Shown in pieces: positions 59,980 to 64,000 of a stretch of 64,000 nucleotides of DNA. Where the stretch lies: contig NZ_FZPA01000007.1 of assembly GCF_900188185.1 (NCBI RefSeq), positions 62,001 through 126,000 of the forward strand, given 5' to 3'. The first letter of the stretch is position 1. Every line of letters begins with the position of its first letter. The notes beneath the pieces are model-generated. The model was not told where the DNA came from. It worked only from the letters and a program-made list of their open reading frames with translations, and ran no database searches. Origin of the DNA: Sphingopyxis indica (GTDB taxonomy: Bacteria; Pseudomonadota; Alphaproteobacteria; Sphingomonadales; Sphingomonadaceae). The position numbers were made by a program, and so were the translations under genes.

Positions 59980-60558
59980 TCAGGCGGCTTCCTTTTCCTG
60001 CGCTTCGATCGGGAAGGGGAAGCCGAACAGCCGGAGCAGTTCGCGGGCCTCTTCATCCGTGCGAGCGGTGGTGGTGACGATCACGTCCATGCCGCGCACC
60101 GTGTCGATGCGGTCATAGTTGATCTCGGGGAAGATGATCTGTTCCTTGAGACCGAGCGCATAGTTGCCGCGGCCGTCGAAGCTCTTCGCCGACACGCCGC
60201 GGAAGTCGCGGATGCGCGGCATCGCGATCGTGATCAGGCGATCGAGGAACTCGTACATGCGTTCGCGGCGCAGCGTGACCTTGCAGCCGATCGGCATGCC
60301 TTCGCGCAGCTTGAAGCCCGCAATCGACTTCTTCGCCTTGGTGATCACGGGCTTCTGCCCCGCGATCAGCTCCATTTCCGAAGCGGCGGTCTCGACCTTC
60401 TTCTTGTCCTGAACCGCGTCGCCCACGCCCATGTTGAGCGTGATCTTCTCGATCTTCGGGACTTCCATCGCATTTTTGTAACCGAATTTCTCGGTCATCG
60501 CCTTGACGATCTTGTCGTCATAGAGCGACTTCATGCGCGGGGTGTATTTGTCAGCCAT
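59980..60558 (-). CDS. rplE: 50S ribosomal protein L5
   Basis: 192 residues: [40 protein letters not shown] and [20 protein letters not shown]. Binds 5S rRNA. It overlaps the rplX stop by eight bases. Confidence 0.98.
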   Translation of the reverse strand: MADKYTPRMKSLYDDKIVKAMTEKFGYKNAMEVPKIEKITLNMGVGDAVQDKKKVETAASEMELIAGQKPVITKAKKSIAGFKLREGMPIGCKVTLRRERMYEFLDRLITIAMPRIRDFRGVSAKSFDGRGNYALGLKEQIIFPEINYDRIDTVRGMDVIVTTTARTDEEARELLRLFGFPFPIEAQEKEAA

Positions 60559-60871
60559 TGATGGTCTCCCCGGACTTCACGGCCACACGGACCTTCTTGC
60601 CGTCCCTGGTTTCGAAGCGGACGCGCGTCGGCTTGCCCGTCTTGGGGTCGGCAACCGCGACCTTGCTGACGTGAAGCGGCGCTTCCTTGCGCTCGAGGCC
60701 GCCCTGCGGGTCCTGCTGGCTCGGCTTCTTGTGGCGGGTGATGATGTTGACGCCCGCGACGACGACCTTGCCGTCCTTCGGCAGGCTCTGCGTCACTTCG
60801 CCGGTCTTGCCCTTGTCCTTGCCGGACAGGACGACGACGGTGTCACCCTTCTTGATCTTGGCCATACCCAT
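60551..60871 (-). CDS. rplX: 50S ribosomal protein L24
   Basis: About 106 residues with the KOW motif [20 protein letters not shown] and [23 protein letters not shown] 60871 has GGAGG ten bases upstream; ATG 60865 (MAKIKKG) is also possible. It follows rplN closely. Confidence 0.97.
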   Translation of the reverse strand: MGMAKIKKGDTVVVLSGKDKGKTGEVTQSLPKDGKVVVAGVNIITRHKKPSQQDPQGGLERKEAPLHVSKVAVADPKTGKPTRVRFETRDGKKVRVAVKSGETING

Positions 60872-60873
60872 GG

Positions 60874-61242
60874 TCAAAGCACCTCCGGCGCCAGGCTGAT
60901 GATCTTCATATAACCGCGGCCGCGCAGTTCGCGGACGACGGGGCCGAAGATACGGGTGCCGATCGGCTCTTCATTCTTGTTGACGAGCACGGCGGCGTTG
61001 CTGTCGAAACGGATCACCGAGCCGTCGGCGCGGCGCACGTCCTTGGCGGTGCGGACGATGACGGCGCGATGCACGTCGCCCTTCTTCACCTTGCCGCGCG
61101 GCTGCGCTTCCTTGATCGACACGACGATGACGTCGCCGACGCCGGCGGTGCGACGCTTCGACCCGCCCAGCACCTTGATGCACTGGACGCGCTTCGCGCC
61201 GCTGTTGTCGGCGACTTCCAATTGTGACTGCATCTGGATCAT
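60874..61242 (-). CDS. rplN: 50S ribosomal protein L14
   Basis: 122 residues, the standard length: [40 protein letters not shown] and [20 protein letters not shown]. Confidence 0.99.
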   Translation of the reverse strand: MIQMQSQLEVADNSGAKRVQCIKVLGGSKRRTAGVGDVIVVSIKEAQPRGKVKKGDVHRAVIVRTAKDVRRADGSVIRFDSNAAVLVNKNEEPIGTRIFGPVVRELRGRGYMKIISLAPEVL

Positions 61243-61299
61243 CGATGCATTTCCTTCTTCCTTGGCCTACCGGGCCGTCCCGGCGGTTCCGTGAATCTC

Positions 61300-61584
61300 T
61301 TACGCTTCGACTTCGCCCGGAGCCGCGGCGGCCTTCGGCTTGGTCGAGGTTTCGACCTTGTCGAGAACCTTCCACGTCTTCAGCTTCGAATAGGGCTTCG
61401 TTTCCTCGATGCGGACGGTTTCGCCGGCCTTGATGGCGTTGTCCTCATCGTGGGCGTGATATTTCTTCGAGCGGCGGATGATCTTCCCGTAGAGCGGGTG
61501 CTTCACCTTCCGTTCGACTTTCACCACGACGGTCTTGTCGCCCTTGTCGGACACCACCGTGCCGGTCAGAATGCGCTTCGGCAT
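61300..61584 (-). CDS. rpsQ: 30S ribosomal protein S17
   Basis: 94 residues: [40 protein letters not shown] and [18 protein letters not shown] short Ala/Pro-rich tail extends the usual end. Confidence 0.98.
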   Translation of the reverse strand: MPKRILTGTVVSDKGDKTVVVKVERKVKHPLYGKIIRRSKKYHAHDEDNAIKAGETVRIEETKPYSKLKTWKVLDKVETSTKPKAAAAPGEVEA

Positions 61585-61594
61585 GACAGTCTCC

Positions 61595-61801
61595 TTACTT
61601 CGCGGCAGCCGCGCGAACGCGCGCGGTCTGCTCGGTCTTGATGCGGGCGATCGAGCGCCGCACGTCCTTGACCCGCGACGCCTTTTCGAGCTGGCCGGTG
61701 GCGGCCTGAAAGCGCAGGTTGAACGCCTCGCGCTTCAGCTCGCCCAGCTGTTCGGCCAGCTGGTCGTCGGTCTTCTTGGTCACATCTTCGGTCTTGGCCA
61801 T
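61595..61801 (-). CDS. rpmC: 50S ribosomal protein L29
   Basis: 68 residues from ATG 61801 ([40 protein letters not shown]). The frame is open far upstream, but that part is only antisense to rplP reading. It lies between rplP and rpsQ. Confidence 0.97.
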   Translation of the reverse strand: MAKTEDVTKKTDDQLAEQLGELKREAFNLRFQAATGQLEKASRVKDVRRSIARIKTEQTARVRAAAAK

Positions 61802-61806
61802 GGCCC

Positions 61807-62238
61807 TCAACCCTCCAGGTGCGAGGTGTCGCCGAGGCGGGCGACGACCTTCGTCTTGATCGGCAGCTTCATCGCCGCGCGTTCGAACGCCAGCGCGGCC
61901 ACCGGGCCGGGGACGCCGTCGAGTTCGAACAGGATACGGCCGGGCTTGACGCGCGCGGCCCAGAATTCCGGCGAACCCTTGCCCTTGCCCATACGGACTT
62001 CGGCGGGCTTCGACGACACGGGGACGTCGGGGAACACGCGGATCCACAAACGGCCCTGGCGCTTGATCGCACGGCTGATCGCGCGGCGGGCCGCTTCGAT
62101 CTGGCGCGCGGTGATGCGCTCGGGTTCCATCGCCTTCAGCCCGTAGGAGCCGAAGTTCAGGCTGGTGCCGCCCTTGGCATTGCCGTGGATGCGGCCCTTG
62201 AAGGCCTTGCGGAACTTGGTTTTCTTCGGTTGCAGCAT
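61807..62238 (-). CDS. rplP: 50S ribosomal protein L16
   Basis: 143 residues: [40 protein letters not shown] and [20 protein letters not shown]-like region. Standard length and place before rpmC. Confidence 0.98.
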   Translation of the reverse strand: MLQPKKTKFRKAFKGRIHGNAKGGTSLNFGSYGLKAMEPERITARQIEAARRAISRAIKRQGRLWIRVFPDVPVSSKPAEVRMGKGKGSPEFWAARVKPGRILFELDGVPGPVAALAFERAAMKLPIKTKVVARLGDTSHLEG

Positions 62239-62249
62239 GTCAGCGTTCC

Positions 62250-62957
62250 TTAGCGGCGGTCATCGCGCGCCGGGCGCACGCCCGACGTCTGTGCGTCGAG
62301 CATCAGCCGGTCGGTCGCCATCGGGTCATGGCCGAGGATCTCGCCCTTGAAGATCCAGACCTTGATCCCGCACACGCCATAGGCGGTGTGGGCTTCGGCC
62401 TCGGCATAGTCGACATTGGCGCGCAGCGTGTGCAGCGGCACGCGGCCTTCGCGATACCATTCGGTGCGCGCGATTTCCGCGCCGCCGAGACGGCCGGCGC
62501 AGTTGATCCGGATGCCCTCGGCGCCGAGGCGCATCGCCGACTGCACCGCGCGCTTCATCGCGCGGCGGAACGCCACGCGGCGCTCGAGCTGGTCGGCAAT
62601 GCCCTGCGCGACGAGCTTGGCGTCGACTTCGGGCTTGCGGATCTCGACGATGTTCAGCGACACGTCGCTGCCCGTCATCTCGCCGAGCGTCTTGCGCAGC
62701 TTTTCGATGTCGGCGCCCTTCTTGCCGATGATGACGCCCGGGCGGGCGGCATAGATCGACACGCGGCACAGCTTCGCGGGACGCTCGATCACCACCTTCG
62801 AGATCGCGGCCTGCGGCAGCGCCTTGAAGATGAACTTGCGGATCTTCAGATCCTCGACCAGCATACGGCCATAGTCCTGCCCTTCGGCGAACCAGCGGCT
62901 GTCCCAGGTGCGGTTAACCTGCAGGCGCAGGCCGATCGGATTGCTCTTCTGGCCCAT
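62250..62957 (-). CDS. rpsC: 30S ribosomal protein S3
   Basis: 235 residues: [20 protein letters not shown], the KH domain [20 protein letters not shown], and the C-terminal [20 protein letters not shown]. It is followed by rplP after 11 bases. Confidence 0.99.
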   Translation of the reverse strand: MGQKSNPIGLRLQVNRTWDSRWFAEGQDYGRMLVEDLKIRKFIFKALPQAAISKVVIERPAKLCRVSIYAARPGVIIGKKGADIEKLRKTLGEMTGSDVSLNIVEIRKPEVDAKLVAQGIADQLERRVAFRRAMKRAVQSAMRLGAEGIRINCAGRLGGAEIARTEWYREGRVPLHTLRANVDYAEAEAHTAYGVCGIKVWIFKGEILGHDPMATDRLMLDAQTSGVRPARDDRR

Positions 62958-62958
62958 C

Positions 62959-63339
62959 TTACGCCTCTTCTTCCTGTTCGCGCACGACGATGCGGATGCG
63001 GCTGAACGGCTTTTCGATGCGGGTCGATTTGCCGCGGCCGCGTGCGTGCCAGCGCTTCATCGTGAACGCCTTGCCGACGCTCGCTTCCTTGACGACGAGC
63101 GCGTCGACGTCGAGGTTGTGGTTGTTTTCCGCGTTGGCGACGGCGCTGGCCAGAACCTTGCGCACGTCGACCGCCATCGCCCGCTTCGAGAAAGCGAGGA
63201 TGTTCATCGCGTCTTCGACCTTGCGGCCGCGGATCAGCGCGGCGACGAGGTTCAGCTTCTGCGCCGAGCCGCGGATCTGCGTGCCGACCGAAAGCGCCTC
63301 ATTGTCCGCAACGCGGCGGGGGGACTTTTCCTTGCCCAT
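62959..63339 (-). CDS. rplV: 50S ribosomal protein L22
   Basis: 126 residues: [40 protein letters not shown] and [20 protein letters not shown]. It overlaps the rpsS stop by one base. Confidence 0.98.
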   Translation of the reverse strand: MGKEKSPRRVADNEALSVGTQIRGSAQKLNLVAALIRGRKVEDAMNILAFSKRAMAVDVRKVLASAVANAENNHNLDVDALVVKEASVGKAFTMKRWHARGRGKSTRIEKPFSRIRIVVREQEEEA

Positions 63340-63614
63340 TAGCGTTTGCCCTTCTTGTCGGCCGCGTGGCCGGGGAAGAAGCGCGTCGGCGCAAATTCAC
63401 CCAGCTTCATGCCGACCATGTCCTCGTTCACCGACACCGGCACGAACTTGCGGCCGTTGTAGACGTTGAAGGTCAGGCCGACGAACTGCGGCAGGATGGT
63501 GGAGCGACGCGACCAGGTCTTGATCGGGGCAGAGCTGCCGCCGTCCTGAGCCGCTTCGGCTTTCTTGAGAAGATGAAGGTCCACGAACGGACCCTTCCAG
63601 ACCGAGCGAGCCAT
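63339..63614 (-). CDS. rpsS: 30S ribosomal protein S19
   Basis: 91 residues: [40 protein letters not shown] and [18 protein letters not shown]. Three bases after rplB in the S10 operon. Confidence 0.98.
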   Translation of the reverse strand: MARSVWKGPFVDLHLLKKAEAAQDGGSSAPIKTWSRRSTILPQFVGLTFNVYNGRKFVPVSVNEDMVGMKLGEFAPTRFFPGHAADKKGKR

Positions 63615-63617
63615 GAC

Positions 63618-64000
63618 TTACCTCTTCTTCTTCGCGTGACGCGACCGGATGATCATCTTGTCGGTCTGCTTGTTGTTGCGCGTGCGGGCGCCCTTGGTCG
63701 GCTTGCCCCACGGGGTCACCGGATGGCGGCCGCCCGAGGTGCGGCCTTCACCACCGCCGTGCGGGTGGTCGACCGGGTTCTTGGCGACGCCGCGGGTCAG
63801 CGGGCGCTTGCCCATCCAGCGGCGACGGCCGGCCTTCGCCAGCGTCTGGTTGGTGTTGTCGGGGTTCGACACCGCACCGACCGTGCCCATGCACTCGCCG
63901 CGGATATAGCGCTGCTCGCCCGAGCCGAGACGCACGATGACGAGGCCGCGGTCGCGGCCGACGACCTGTGCATAGGTGCCGGCCGAGCGGGCGATCTGGC
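63618..64000 (-). CDS. rplB: 50S ribosomal protein L2 (5' part beyond window)
   Basis: The C-terminal 126 residues are present; the frame stays open to the window edge, where it reads [18 protein letters not shown]. The L2 signature [20 protein letters not shown] and the tail [17 protein letters not shown] are plain. The N-terminal half lies outside. Confidence 0.98.
   Translation of the reverse strand, partial: QIARSAGTYAQVVGRDRGLVIVRLGSGEQRYIRGECMGTVGAVSNPDNTNQTLAKAGRRRWMGKRPLTRGVAKNPVDHPHGGGEGRTSGGRHPVTPWGKPTKGARTRNNKQTDKMIIRSRHAKKKR

Noticed and set aside
1-64000. CRISPR arrays, rRNA and tRNA genes
   Set aside because: No regularly spaced repeats with unique spacers and no rRNA or tRNA signature sequences were seen on either strand.

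Overview
The window is GC-rich alphaproteobacterial chromosome, most like the Sphingomonadales (Sphingopyxis/Sphingomonas type). This rests on the protein sequences, the TonB-receptor and SMP-30 style catabolic genes, the Ti-like traA/oriT/traCD arrangement and the long N-terminal extension of ribosomal protein S5. I name no species. I saw no rRNA, tRNA or CRISPR array.

Layout. (1) 1-9051 is backbone: glnD, mutS, a small exported protein and maeB, with three palindromic intergenic repeats. (2) 9041-22054 is a mobilisable island beside the 3' end of maeB. It holds a large serine recombinase, a small protein, an AlpA regulator with phased 10-bp repeats upstream, a three-gene graspetide (ATP-grasp RiPP) operon, a nucleotidyltransferase-HEPN gene with a degenerate relative, an ECF sigma factor, a MucR regulator, and traD-traC / oriT / traA plus a DUF6118-like gene. 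No type IV secretion genes are present, so transfer would need a helper. (3) 22488-36029 is a catabolic segment: VOC dioxygenase-like protein, exported formylglycine-generating enzyme, sulfatase, TonB receptor and SMP-30 lactonase on the minus strand; acyl-CoA ligase, thiolase, FAH-family hydrolase and flavin monooxygenase on the plus strand; then a GntR regulator. (4) 34937-36558 holds broken IS3, IS21 and IS66 pieces. (5) 37232-49398 holds an MlaA-like protein, a universal stress protein, an intact IS21 element with target duplication, a MarR-FUSC-DUF1656-HlyD-OMF efflux operon, a small lipoprotein, a truncated membrane ORF behind a palindromic operator, and a TetR regulator. (6) 49570-51805 holds an IS481-type and an IS630-type element. 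(7) 51876-64000 is backbone again: bamE, a cytochrome bc1 chaperone, DUF177, an SRPBCC protein, then adk-secY and the spc/S10 ribosomal operon read on the minus strand and cut at rplB.

The most notable system is the graspetide operon at 11736-14546. A 213-residue precursor carries a leader with a YDPARQ motif and six acidic core repeats of the form T-x-T/S-x4-E-x(1-2)-D-D. It is followed by an MvdD/RimK-like ATP-grasp ligase and, overlapping it, a membrane protein of unknown family. In every repeat the second Thr/Ser lies exactly five residues before the Glu, as expected for side-chain ester cross-linking, while the linkers between repeats vary. This fits a multi-core graspetide; whether the family is new needs a database search.

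The catabolic genes suggest a sulfated substrate. The TonB receptor imports it, the periplasmic sulfatase (activated by the exported FGE) desulfates it, the flavin monooxygenase could oxidise it, the SMP-30 lactonase could open a resulting lactone, and CoA ligase and thiolase could feed the acid into beta-oxidation-like cleavage. The substrate is not known.
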